Origin: Amoebidium appalachense
Lineage: Eukaryota; Ichthyosporea
Assembly (NCBI GenBank): GCA_963693365.1
Contig: CAVNZM010000009.1
Span: forward strand, 124,001 to 188,000
Direction of reading: 5' to 3'
Length of the DNA stretch: 64,000 bases
Notes under the pieces: generated by a model
Database searches by the model: none
What the model was told of the DNA's origin: nothing
What the model saw: only the letters and a program-made list of their open reading frames with translations
Translations under genes and position numbers: made by a program
Part shown: positions 1-17,249 of the stretch, piece after piece
How the letters are laid out: every line of letters starts with the position of its first letter
Numbering within the stretch: position 1 is the first letter of the stretch

Positions 1-153
1 GTGAGTTGGACATTTGGAGGAGGAGACACCAAAAGGCAAAACACAAAACGGAACAACAATCAAAAAAATCACAAAACCAAACTTTGAAGTAAAACAGCAG
101 GTAAAAGACGCTTGAACAAAGCCCATCATCAGGGATTTCCTATGCCTCCTCAC

Positions 154-6631
<6,478 letters not shown>

Positions 6632-6882
6632 GGTCGCTGCTGCGTGCACGTGCTGGTGGTCAGACGAACCTGCGTGCTATAAATATATTACTTACTTGTT
6701 GACGGTCTACTCTAGTATAAGCTACTAGGCCAACATGTGCACAAAACACAAACACTTGCCCGCTTCAACTTTGCAAAAATGTGACCAACCGAGTGTTTGC
6801 GCCATCGCTTGTGCATCATATGGTTTAGGGAGACTGGCCTCCCTCTTGGCCAGCTCCCAGACGGCCTTGTGTGAGTCCAAAG

Positions 6883-7755
6883 AGGTGGGCTATTGTAACG
6901 GTGCCAAGGCCTCCTATGTAGGTGGGCTATTGTAACGGTGCCAAGGCCTCCTATTTAGGTGGGCTATTGTAACGGTGCCAAGGCCTCCTATTTAGGTGGG
7001 CTATTGTAACGGTGCCAAGGCCTCCTATGTAGGTGGGCTATTGTAACGGTGCCAAAGCCTCCTATTTAGGTGGGCTATTGTAACGGTGCCAAGGCCTCCT
7101 ATGTAGGTGGGCTATTGTAACGGTGCCAAGGCCTCCTATTTAGGTGGGCTATTGTAACGGTGCCAAGGCCTCCTATGTAGGTGGGCTATTGTAACGGTGC
7201 CAAGGCCTCCTATTTAGGTGGGCTATTGTAACGGTGCCAAGGCCTCCTGTGTAGGTGGGCTATTGTAACGGTGCCAAGGCCTCCTATTTAGGTGGGCTAT
7301 TGTAACGGTGCCAAGGCCTCCTATTTAGGTGGGCTTTTGTAACGGTGCCAAGGCCTCCTACTTAGGTGGGCTATTGTAACGGTGCCAAGGCCTCCTATTT
7401 AGGTGGGCTATTGTAACGGTGCCAAGGCCTCCTATGTAGGTGGGCTATTGTAACGGTGCCAAGGCCTCCTATTTAGGTGGGCTATTGTAACGGTGCCAAG
7501 GCCTCCTGTGTAGGTGGGCTATTGTAACGGTGCCAAGGCCTCCTATTTAGGTGGGCTATTGTAACGGTGCCAAGGCCTCCTATTTAGGTGGGCTTTTGTA
7601 ACGGTGCCAAGGCCTCCTACTTAGGTGGGCTATTGTAACGGTGCCAAGGCCTCCTATTTAGGTGGGCTATTGTAACGGTGCCAAGGCCTCCTATTTAGGT
7701 GGGCTATTGTAACGGTGCCAAGGCCTCCTATTTAGGTGGGCTATTGTAACGGTGC
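6883..7755. repeat. 37-bp minisatellite, 23.6 copies, upstream of CIAO1
   Basis: Tandem array of a 37-bp unit (AGGTGGGCTATTGTAACGGT then GCCAAGGCCTCCTATTT). The 873 bp equal 23 full units plus 22 bases with no net length change. Variants sit at a few fixed positions (TTT/TGT/CTT before AGG, CTATTG/CTTTTG). Two marker variants recur exactly 259 bp apart (7246 and 7505; 7331 and 7590), which shows duplication of a seven-unit block. The array begins 252 bp upstream of the CIAO1 start codon and ends 111 bp before the stop of the small gene at 7867-8362. The minus strand of every full unit reads TAGGAGGCCTTGGC (or a one-base variant), also found upstream of the VAMP gene. Confidence 0.97.
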
Positions 7756-7866
7756 ATACGCTGTACAGCCGGAGGTGGTAGTGGGGGTGGGTTTGGGCGA
7801 ATTGCATAGAGGAGCCGTGCACACTGAGTGATATATATATGGGTCTAAGTCACGACCATCATAAGC

Positions 7867-8210
7867 TTAAGAGGCTGTGCACCGCCTCGAGCTCGAGACG
7901 TCTATGACATAGCTGTTGAACATACTTGGAAGTGTTGAGTGTGGCAGCTTGACCTGGACGATACTATTTGTGACGGAAGTAGGGAGGGGTGTGTGTGTGG
8001 AACACCGGGGGAAAGGTGAAGGAGGGGATGATGGGCACAGTGTGATTCTCTTGCCAATGAAAAATGGTCTTAGATAACTTGGAAGATCTTGTTTGCTGTG
8101 AGCATAGAGCTGCCACTGCATGTGAGTGCGTGAAACCGGCCCTGGGGGTAGTGGTGGTGGTGTTGGGGGAGAAGGGGGGGGGGGGGGGGGGGGGGGGGGG
8201 AGGGGGGGGG

Positions 8211-8241
<31 letters not shown>

Positions 8242-8362
8242 AACTGCTGCATTGAATTTCCTTGCGTGTACTTTTAGAGCAAAGCGGCCACAGGACTCCA
8301 CGGACCAGCCGCAGGTCAGCCCACAAGGCCTTGTTTTCACTAAGACCACACAGCCTTAACAT
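7867..8362 (-). CDS. Possible small two-exon gene, unknown function (121 aa)
   Basis: I do not recognise this protein. Exon 1 (8362-8272) starts at ATG and ends in phase 1 before the donor GTACACG. Exon 2 (8141-7867) follows a poly-C tract and CCCCCAG, keeps the frame and ends at TAA. The junction reads WPLCSK then RPVSRTHMQWQLYAHSKQ. The intron has the same poly-C-then-AG architecture as the proven introns nearby, which is the main reason to believe it. Residues 12-24 (ENKALWADLRLVR) and 39-62 (QWQLYAHS to FFIGKRI) have normal amino-acid composition. The middle of exon 2 is Pro/Ser/Thr-rich and could instead be a 66-nt intron. A further 5' exon is possible: MSSVFCS then a GTGAGC donor near 8660. 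This could be a chance open frame. Confidence 0.4.
8170..8238. repeat. Poly-G tract
   Basis: About 70 bases, almost all G with isolated A. On the minus strand this is the C-tract before the proposed acceptor at 8142. Confidence 0.9.
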
Positions 8363-8782
8363 CGTACAACTAACTTCAGCAAGTAATAGCTCTGCAGGCA
8401 CAAGGATGCAAGGAAAGCAGGCCACATGGCACACAATAGACCTTCTGTGTCTTATATGTTTTCGAAACGGTTGTTCTTCATATGGGTGTGTTTTTCTAAA
8501 CGGTTGTTTTTCATATGGGTGTGTTTGTTTTTCATATGGGTGTGGTTTTCTAAACGGTTGTTTTTCATATGGGTGTGTTTTTCTAAGTCTAAAAGATTTT
8601 ACATCACGGATAGGCTTTTATAAAACAATAAAAAAAGTAGGAATATTGTGTGGTCCCATGCTCACAGTGAACAAAAAACGGACGACATGATCCTGAATTG
8701 TGTTGTATGTGTGCGCAACGTATATGTACTGTATGTGTGTGTGCTGGTAAGTTAATGGATTAATGTGCCATCAACCTGGGTG

Positions 8783-10486
8783 CTATACCCCTATGTCGCT
8801 CTGTGAATACGCGTTTGGATTCTTGCTTTCTGCCCCCTTCCACATGGCCACCTTAGGCTGCTGCACGGTGTCGATGTTGCCGAGTGTGTTTTTCCTCGGT
8901 GGCTCGGGGTAGATAACGGCCGCAGGCTGGTGGGTGAACTTTGTGCGGATATAGATGTACACGGGCAAACTGAAGGCGTCAATCACAAACCACGATATGG
9001 AGTATGCCCAGAAGTAGGTGAGGATTACAAAGGTAGGGGTGTGCAGCTTGGTGTCGAACGTCACCACGCCTATGCACGCCGTGAACCCGACTGTCTGGTA
9101 GATAAGGTGTCGTAGTGTCTCGGTGAAGTCCAGGAACCGCTTGGTGCCGTTTTCGCTCTTCAGGCGCACCACATACATGATGATGAGTGCAATGTAGATG
9201 AAGAAGTTGACAAAAATGCTTAGGGTGAGCCAGTGCAGCTTGGACCGCAGGGTGTCCTTTGTCGGGTCGACGATGAAGAACCAGAATATGGTGGGCACGG
9301 TGCTGATGGTGCAGCACACAAAGTAGAGCCAGGACATGCGGAAGTAGCTGTAGGGGCTGAGCTTGGCTGCCCCCGGGGTCTTGCCCCGTACAAAGGCCTG
9401 GTACATCATATCTAGGCGCTGCACGAGGGCAAAGAAGAACAGGTTGCCTGTCAGGATGGTCATCAACATGCAACAGAACTCGGCCGTGCGGTGCCGTGGC
9501 CTGTCCTTGATCATGGTGTCAGGGTCCTGCCAGGCAAAGAAGAAGCTGTAGGACACGTTTGCGGCTATGACCAGGAAGCTGCTGATGAACACCTGGTACA
9601 GGTAGAAGCGCCCCCTCTTGCGCACGACAAAGTGGTGCTGCAGGCTCAGCACGGGCACCAGGCACAGCAAAAGCAGCACGTAGGTGATGGCCACAGGGCC
9701 CAGCGACAGGTAGAAGGCCTCGCTCAGCCGCGGCTTCTCCCTCGCATATATGGCCCCGAGTATGCGGGCGCCAAACGTGGGCAGGGCGGCCACCAGGCGG
9801 TCTATGCCCACGGTGGTGGCAAAGGCCAGGCCCTCTATGCCCAGGAACGTGTGGAACATGGCCTGGGGGTCCACCCCGTCCAGGGTTGCCCCCCGCAGGT
9901 AGCCCATGGCAGGCGCAGCCACGTAGCTGACAAACTGAGTCTCACTGAGTGCCCCACCCCCCAGCAGCACGTCCCGTATCGACTTGACTAGCTGAGGGGG
10001 GACACCGGGGCCCCGCCGGGGGGTCTTTGCTGCAAGGCGCAGGAACACGGTTGCCACCCTGGGGGGTTCCAACAGCAGTATTTTAGCTATGGCCGTGCCG
10101 ACCATAGGCACTACGGTGGCGACCTTCTGCTGCTGCGTCAGGCTGGTGTTGAGGTGCGCCCCCAGGGCCACCCCGGCCAGCGTGCCTGCCGTGCCCCAGG
10201 TCAGGCCTGTAGCATTAGTGCCTGTGGCCTCCATAAACACCTGGCTAAGCAGCTCGGGTGTGGGGTCCAGGTTGGCCCTGCTGGTCTTCTGACAGCCAAA
10301 GGCCAGGAACGTGCCGTACAGCAGCAGCAGCAGCACCCCGCTGACGGCCCATATGGTCCACCTCGTGCGGCGGGTCAGAATGGCCTCGGCCTGTGTGCCC
10401 ACACTGGGCGTGCTGCGCAAGCCTGCCTGTGAGGCGCTGGGCATACTGCTGTGCGTGGTGGTAGTTTGGGACGACATGGCCGCCAC
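8783..10486 (-). CDS. Intronless 7-TM membrane protein with N-terminal anchor (567 aa)
   Basis: A single uninterrupted frame from MAAMSSQ to QSDIGV, in a genome region where every other identified gene is split. I count eight hydrophobic helices: about 43-64, then after a long soluble loop 259-282, 296-318, 336-356, 380-405, 418-441, 459-477 and 483-507. This is one anchor plus a seven-helix block. The 65-255 loop is helix-prone with two N-glycosylation sequons (NAT at 91, NTS at 113), so it is probably lumenal or extracellular. The N-terminal 40 residues are Ser/Thr-rich and the C-terminal tail of about 60 is polar. The layout resembles a GPCR or other 7-TM receptor, but I recognise no family motif. 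Lack of introns, good codon use and high GC suggest a functional gene, possibly of retrocopy or transferred origin. No canonical polyadenylation signal is obvious. Confidence 0.85.
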   Translation of the reverse strand: MAAMSSQTTTTHSSMPSASQAGLRSTPSVGTQAEAILTRRTRWTIWAVSGVLLLLLYGTFLAFGCQKTSRANLDPTPELLSQVFMEATGTNATGLTWGTAGTLAGVALGAHLNTSLTQQQKVATVVPMVGTAIAKILLLEPPRVATVFLRLAAKTPRRGPGVPPQLVKSIRDVLLGGGALSETQFVSYVAAPAMGYLRGATLDGVDPQAMFHTFLGIEGLAFATTVGIDRLVAALPTFGARILGAIYAREKPRLSEAFYLSLGPVAITYVLLLLCLVPVLSLQHHFVVRKRGRFYLYQVFISSFLVIAANVSYSFFFAWQDPDTMIKDRPRHRTAEFCCMLMTILTGNLFFFALVQRLDMMYQAFVRGKTPGAAKLSPYSYFRMSWLYFVCCTISTVPTIFWFFIVDPTKDTLRSKLHWLTLSIFVNFFIYIALIIMYVVRLKSENGTKRFLDFTETLRHLIYQTVGFTACIGVVTFDTKLHTPTFVILTYFWAYSISWFVIDAFSLPVYIYIRTKFTHQPAAVIYPEPPRKNTLGNIDTVQQPKVAMWKGAESKNPNAYSQSDIGV

Positions 10487-12662
10487 ATATGAAGGCGGGC
10501 ACTAAGCCCCAGCCAGCTCGAAAACGTGTGCCCGATGGCGTGCTTTGAAGTCTAAAAGGACGGCTCGAACCACGTAAGGTCGTACGACTACTGAGAGAAC
10601 AAATGGGCCCTATAAGGGTGGTATATTCCTGAGCTTGCGCTTATTAGATGCTGCTTGTTTTGCGGCGAGGGATGGTAGTACGTGCGAGTAATATGTGTGT
10701 CTAAATGAATTGGGCTACTGAGCTATGCCATAACTTCGAAGGAAGGACAGCTGGCAAGATATATATCAGAAGTTCTGTTGGAGCTGATGGTTTGATTTCC
10801 TGGCTCTACACTGGTTTATATTTGTGCCATCCCTTGTCTTACAATATTAAAACGTTTATATTTGTGCTATCCCTTGTCTTACAATATTAAAACAACAGAG
10901 CTACCTCCTGTTTTCTATTGTGGTGTTGTGTGGCCAAAACCAACATTAGTGAAGATACCAAACACTACGAGTTGAGAGTCTACTTGAGAGCGGTCCCTAC
11001 TACGTGGTTCCCTACAGCATACAGTGCACTGATGAATTTATTTTGTTTGCTTTTCAAAAAATGTGGCGGGAAATAATGATTGGCCAGTGGCATCCATATT
11101 CTACCCCCCAGAGCGCAATGTACATAACTTCTTTTTGAAAAAGTTTTTGCTGATATTGTTTTATGAACTACCTTCTGCCTATAACACTAATAAATATATG
11201 CACGTTTTTGATGTCTAAATAAATAAAAATGGTTAAAAATGTATTTTGAAATAGAACAATAACAGCTCCTTAATGATATTTAGCTACTCGATTAGCATGT
11301 TGCGTTTTTTCTGGACCAGCTGTGGATAGCTTTTCATTTGTTTAGGGAGTACTTTCAAGCGGCGCTTCACTTTTACTGTCTGTTGCGGCTTACCAAGAGC
11401 TTTTAAGTCTTATTTACTTTAAACAACACTCCTGATAAGTGCAAACACTTTTGTAAGATTTTTGTATGCCTGCGTCACAGCTTGTTTTGCCGCCACAGAT
11501 AAAATTGCAATTTTAGGTACGTGACTGGGTAGCTGCTCAGTTGAACGCGTACAGCGGCGGCCAGGCGGGACCCATGACTGGACTGGAGAGCTGAGCCCTC
11601 AAGTTCACCTCAGCCGTCGACCAAGATGGTGATAGAGACATACAGGCTGGAATGGGTGCAAGATACTCAAGTATTACTGTGTCAAGAAACTACCATATGG
11701 AAGCTTGATAAAGCCATGCGGCTACCGCTGTGGTACTGGCACCATCATGATCTTCGAAGCATGAGTTGTTCAGCACATGTATACGCTGTTTTCAATAAAC
11801 GATGGTGGCATATGTATGTACTGTTGCTACCTTCCAAGGCTCCCGAACTCCCAAAAATGACCACGGTAACACATGCTTCACGTCATTACGTGGGGGAACA
11901 GAAAAGTTTCTCGGCATGGCTAAGTCATATGGACCCGGGGATTATCTTCCTTTCAGATCCCACCCGCAGTTGCTGTTAGAATGTCAGGCCGAGGCATGAT
12001 GCATATTAACTTGCAGGATACTTCCTTTATATGGAAAACAAAGGGCTCACACGGAGTTTCGGGTGTTTGAGACAGCAGCAGTAGCACGAGCTACGCTCCC
12101 GTGGGGAGATCGAGTCTTGCTCATTCTTACCCGCTCGGTTGGATAGACACAGGCATGTGGCCAGGAGGGAGAGGGTTGCCGATGGATATTCTGAAATTGT
12201 GTGGTTTGCTAGGCGGCTGGGGGGGAAGGGGCCAGGAGAGGGGGGGGGGGGGGGAGGGAGGGGGAGGGGGGGGAGGGGACACGAAAAGAAGAGCCTTAAT
12301 GTGCGGCAGTCACTGAGCGGTCCAAATGGTTTGCATGTGAGCTGCTCGCGTTCTGACCACTTCAAGTGACCCCTTTCTTTTCCACTTTGCTCCCCACCAT
12401 TCTCCCCCCTCCCCCCGGGGCGGACCCCATCCACACACAGCACAATATTTTGAAGTTTCATGGAGTATTAATATTACAGCTGATTGCTGGAGGATTTATG
12501 GTAAGGAAAGAAACACACGGGAGGGGGAGGGGGGGGGGGGGGGGGGGGGGGGGCAGTTATGATTGCTGCATACGCGCAAACATTATCTCTCCTCTGGCTG
12601 CGCGTTTCACCGTCAGATCCGCTTGAGTTGATTGGGTGGTCTGCCAGTGATCCCGTGTGTGC

Positions 12663-12724
<62 letters not shown>

Positions 12725-12865
12725 CGCTTGCGCGCGCTTGTGCGTGTGACTGTACCATTCTGGAGTTTCCCACATTTGTTCCCATTTTTTTTGTGTTTTT
12801 TGTTTGTTTGCTTTTTTTCTGTTTTCGTTTTTTTCATTTCTTTTCTTTTTTTCTTTTTTTTTTTT

Positions 12866-12908
<43 letters not shown>

Positions 12909-12983
12909 GTTTTAGAGCCCCCTTGATCTCTCCAGGTCACGTGCACAGGGAAGCCCCTACCCCTAGGCCCCTAGGCCTCACTG

Positions 12984-13014
<31 letters not shown>

Positions 13015-13665
13015 AAAAAAAAAAAAAATCTACCACTTTCCCGAGCCCTAAGATCCCCGACTAATGCATTCCCTACACTCGCTCTAATTTCCACCAGGTC
13101 CTGGACCAGGGGAACTATAAGGGTCACATGATGGTGACTCCTCCTCCATATGTTTTCCCCTTCGAGTAATCTGTCTTGCACGTGCACGTGATATCCCTTG
13201 GCTGACTGCAAACACGCTGTACATGTCAGGCCCTAGATCACTGAGTATGAGCCAGGGTTGAGACGGAGTTTGGGTAACAGAGGTGTAAAGAAAGAAATGA
13301 AGCAATTATACAACCTACACTTGTAAGGCTCAGATCAATGGTCTCAGACCGTATACATATGTGATTGAGTATGCCATTATTCGCACTTTCTTGTGCAGGT
13401 TTGTGCATCAGTGCCAATGTTGCTGTTTAATCTCCAAATAAAGAGGCTGTGCACACATTGTGTCCCATTCAGGTAGGCATGGCATATGCATGCGCGTAGG
13501 CATCATCATCGATGTACCATATGCATGAGACTGGCAATGGCTCGAATATCTATTTTTGACCACATGATGCTTGCAGAATCATTCAACATTCCTACTTTTT
13601 TTCAGTCGTTTTAGGGTAATTGATCGCAGTCACAGCCGTGAGTCGCACTACTGCTTGGTGCAGTC

Positions 13666-13703
<38 letters not shown>

Positions 13704-14715
13704 ACGAGGCTACTGAGGGGAGGGGCTACCCTCGGGAGGGGGGGGGGAAGAATTGGAGGAAGGGGGCGGGGAGCTACCCGGGGGAGAGACTACCCTGTGA
13801 CCTCAGGAAAGGAGGGGGGGGGGCTCGAGGTGGGGGGGGAGCTACTCGGGGGAGGGGTTACCCTCGGGAACGGGGGAGGGGGGAAGGGGAGGGGGAGGGG
13901 GGCTAGCCTAAGAGAAAGGGGCTACCTTGTGACCTCGGGAGGGCAAGGAAGGGGGGTAGGGGGGGATGGGGGAGCTAGGGGGAGGGGCTAACATGTGACT
14001 ACCCGCCTATACTGCCCCACTCTGTGCTGTTGTGTTCCAACTTGTGTACATGGCCGTCACCGTGCACGTGTCAACACGCACGAAGGAGCCCACAATGCGC
14101 CAGCCCGCACGTCAACGATATATATGCAATTCGTCATGATAAGTTTACTGGGGGTGCCATTTTAAAGATAAAACTCAAAAATGATAATGCGAGAATTAAT
14201 TTTTAAGAAGATCTCATTATTAGCTATGCATGGGTCAAAGGTTGCTGTACATGTTTGCATCCTTAACGTGCACACAACAACTTGTATCCGGGGCTCGCCT
14301 GATCTTACACAGTTTATATGTGTGTGCAACAGGCGTTATTATTTGTTGCATATGCATATGAACATTTTCGATTTTAGTATTGTTATCTAAGGGTTCTCCC
14401 CTCTTCCAAAGCCCTTTAATGCTTTAGGATCCAACCAGTCCAATCACCGTGTGTCATCGCACCACCCCCCCCCACCCCCCCCCCCCCCACCCCCCCAACC
14501 CCCCAATCCTCCCCCCCCCCCCCCCCCCCCTTCTCCCCTCCACACACAAAACAAAAACACACATCATCTACACCCGTTTCTTTCTCCCTCGAATCCCCTT
14601 CTTGTCTTACATAGTCCCACTCAAGTTAGTGGCCCAGATGTTCATGTCGACTACACCCATACGCTGCACAGAAGGTGGGGGCATGTGCACACTTAGCAGT
14701 GGCCAAGAAAAAAGC

Positions 14716-14755
<40 letters not shown>

Positions 14756-15149
14756 GCCCTCTTACTCCAATTCCTACCACCGTCCACCAAGCCCGCACCA
14801 ACCACTAGCCGCACGGTACCACGTGCACCTATTCGTCGACGTGGCAAACGCACACGCAGCCACCCCCACCCCCCTGCCTTCCTTTACCCTCCGGGGCCCC
14901 GTGTCGACGTCTCCCCTCATGGGCCTGAGCGCTTGGACACATAACTGCTGCGTGTGTATGTTTGCTCGTTTGTGCACGTGTGGACATGCTTATGTGTGAG
15001 TAATGTGTGTGTTGCCACAGCGTGTGTTATTTAGTACCCTTTTTTGTGCCACGGACTTGTGTAGCGGGACAGTGTGATGATTCAGAAGCATGTGCATGAC
15101 TGTGTGTGTGTTCGGACTTCACGGTGTTATGTGTGTGATATGTGTCTGT

Positions 15150-15195
<46 letters not shown>

Positions 15196-16201
15196 TGTGT
15201 GTGTGTATGTGTATGTGTGTCACGGTGTGTGTGTGTCTGTCTGTGTGTCAGTACAGATTGTGTAAACATGTGTGCGTGTTTGCGCAGTGTTGCAAGTGCA
15301 TGTTTTTATATATATAAATTTATTCTGGAGGAGGGGGGGGGATTGGGAGGTGTGGACCTAAAGGGGCTTGGACGTTATCAAATCTGTGTCTTTATCATAT
15401 CTGCGTGCTTGTTTCTTGATATAAATTTCTTATTTTCTTTTTCTTTTTCTTTCCTTTTTTCTTTTTTACTTTTTTTTACTTTTTTTCTTTTTTGGGGGGA
15501 CAAGGGGAGGGCTGTGAAGAAATGAACATCGTTCGTACGAACATAGATAAAATCTTGGGTACATGCATACGCACGGCATTCATCTGAATCGCACAGAGAA
15601 TGCCCAAACGTGTGCAATGGAAAATGCCACGTTTCCCTCTACCTTCCTGAATTGATCTCGTTGGAGTCCCTCCTACACAAGTCCATACTAAGCAGGGGAG
15701 GGGGGGGGGGGGGGGGGGGGGGGGGATGTGGGGCGGGGGAAGGGGGGCAGGGGAGGGGGTGGGGGGGAGGGGGCTGAGGAAGGGAAGGGAAGACTTAGAG
15801 CAAGTTTCCTTGGATATAAATGGGAAAACAGAATGTAGTGTGCTCAGCAAAGGTGCCAAGTGATTCCCTTAATAACAAACAGTCACACATACATTAGGTC
15901 CAACCTGTTGGATTCTGCAACGATACATTTATGGGCTTGAATTATTCAAGTGACCGTGACTACAGCGCTACGTCTTGTAAGACCTCCCTGTGTTCTTCCA
16001 GAAGACAACTAGAAATTCGAAAAAGTTTATAATACACTCTTCTTTTCGTCTAGAAGAAACACAAAATACAAAGGAGGAATGCGTCAAAATGCATGTGGTA
16101 AGAGGAAGCAGAGGAAAAAGAAGAATCTAACTTTTGCACGTCATCGACACATACACACTGTGACAGCGACTCGTGCGCACACGCACACACAATCACACGT
16201 G
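10487..16201. other. Largely non-coding intergenic region
   Basis: I can assemble no convincing gene here. It holds a 40-bp direct repeat (10814-10893), AT-rich sequence (10.8-11.5 kb), (GT)n at 12664-12723, a T/G block (12840-12906), a C/A block (12986-13028), a G-rich degenerate repeat (13660-14010), poly-C at 14718-14753, (GT)n at 15153-15191 and poly-G at 15699-15725. A 117-codon frame at 11626-11979 (+) has no supporting feature. Short minus-strand frames near 13085-13270 and 15515-15700 have normal composition and could hide single exons. Confidence 0.6.
10814..10893. repeat. 40-bp direct repeat, two copies
   Basis: GTTTATATTTGTGCCATCCC and the following 20 bases occur twice back to back (10814-10853, 10854-10893) with one mismatch. 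Confidence 0.95.
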
Positions 16202-16750
16202 CTATGTACGTGCCCGTTTCACAGGTTGCTCCTCATCATCCACCGTGTGCCGTCTCTTCCTTGACTCTTGCACCGGGTCCTCCTTCGCATCATCTTCGTC
16301 CGTGGATTGCTCATATGCTTCGGGGCTTGCAATTGTTTCTGGCTCGCATTTCTCCGTTTTATGTTTTCCTGCAAGGCATCTTCGCCACAATGTTTTCTTA
16401 ACTGCTTTGCTGCCGTATTTTGCAATAAATCCCTCATTCATTTGAGAGTATAATCCCTCTGATATGAGCTCTGAGAAAACAATGCTATGTGCACTTTTCA
16501 TCACTCTCTCCTTGAGCCACTTGTTCTTGATCACCTGTGCAAACCGGATCAAAATGTACTTTTTGGCGGCCTGCAGAGAGCGTTTGACTTGCCGAGAGGG
16601 TTCCTCCTCTGCTTCTCGCACAAGTTTCTCGAGGGTAAAGATAGTTGGGGTTTCTCTTTTTGGGATTTTACCTGATTATGATATTGTGAGTGCTGAGTTG
16701 TTGGTATATCGTTTACTAATATCTGGTAAGTAAGGCTTCTCTTCGATCAC
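16202..16750 (-). CDS. 3' exons of an unrecognised, probably nuclear protein
   Basis: Exon 16750-16717 follows a CACAAACAG acceptor and ends in phase 1. A 45-nt intron (GTAAACG to AATCAG) leads to terminal exon 16671-16202, which ends at TGA. The joined frame gives 167 residues. It opens EEKPYLPDISKIPKRETP, then an acidic/basic helical stretch (FTLEKLVREAEEEPSRQVKR), a central helical part (KKYILIRFAQVIKNKWLKER) and an acidic then basic tail (DEDDAKEDPV, SRKRRHTVDDEEQPVKRART) with two nuclear-localisation-like clusters. I do not recognise the family. The start lies upstream; a candidate upstream exon is at 17918-18060, but the phases do not fit directly, so at least one exon would be missing. 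Confidence 0.55.
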
Positions 16751-16819
16751 CTGTTTGTGAAAGTTTCATCTGCGACTGTAGGTTATATGTATACGTGCGT
16801 GTGTGTACATACTCGCGCA

Positions 16820-16822
<3 letters not shown>

Positions 16823-16891
<69 letters not shown>

Positions 16892-16926
16892 CTGTATGTG
16901 CCTGTGTGCCCGTGTGTGTGTGTGTG
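16823..16926. repeat. (GT)n microsatellite
   Basis: About 35 GT units followed by GTGTGCCTGTATGTGCCTGT and more GT. It lies upstream (sense) of the exon at 16750, so on that strand it is a (CA)n run before an acceptor. Confidence 0.95.
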
Positions 16927-17249
16927 TACTTTTTTGCGTGCGTGTGCACGGGTCACTCTATGCATTTCAGTGTGTGCACGGTTTGTGTGCCTACGTATAA
17001 GCGCGCAGGCTCAGCACGCGTGTGTGTTTGTACGTGCACTTTCATGGGGGTGGCCTGTGTCCCGGGGGGGGGAGGGGGGGGGGGGGGGGTGTTGTTTTGT
17101 GTGGGTAAACGGAAAATGGAGTGCACAGATGGGTGTTATGATATACACAACACACAGACACACAGGAAAAACACAACCGGAGAGGTGGAACGGTATCTGA
17201 GACGATTTGAAATGTTTTCAACTGCTTGATATTTATTTCAAGATGAAGT

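Noticed and set aside
6883-7755. CRISPR array
   Set aside because: The units are head-to-tail with no unique spacers, and this is a eukaryotic locus.
9491-9991. 166-codon open frame on the plus strand
   Set aside because: Antisense to the 7-TM gene; it stays open because of GC-rich codons on the other strand.
11626-11979. 117-codon plus-strand frame with a fair start context
   Set aside because: Trp/His-rich composition, no splice support and no family resemblance; chance ORF is more likely.
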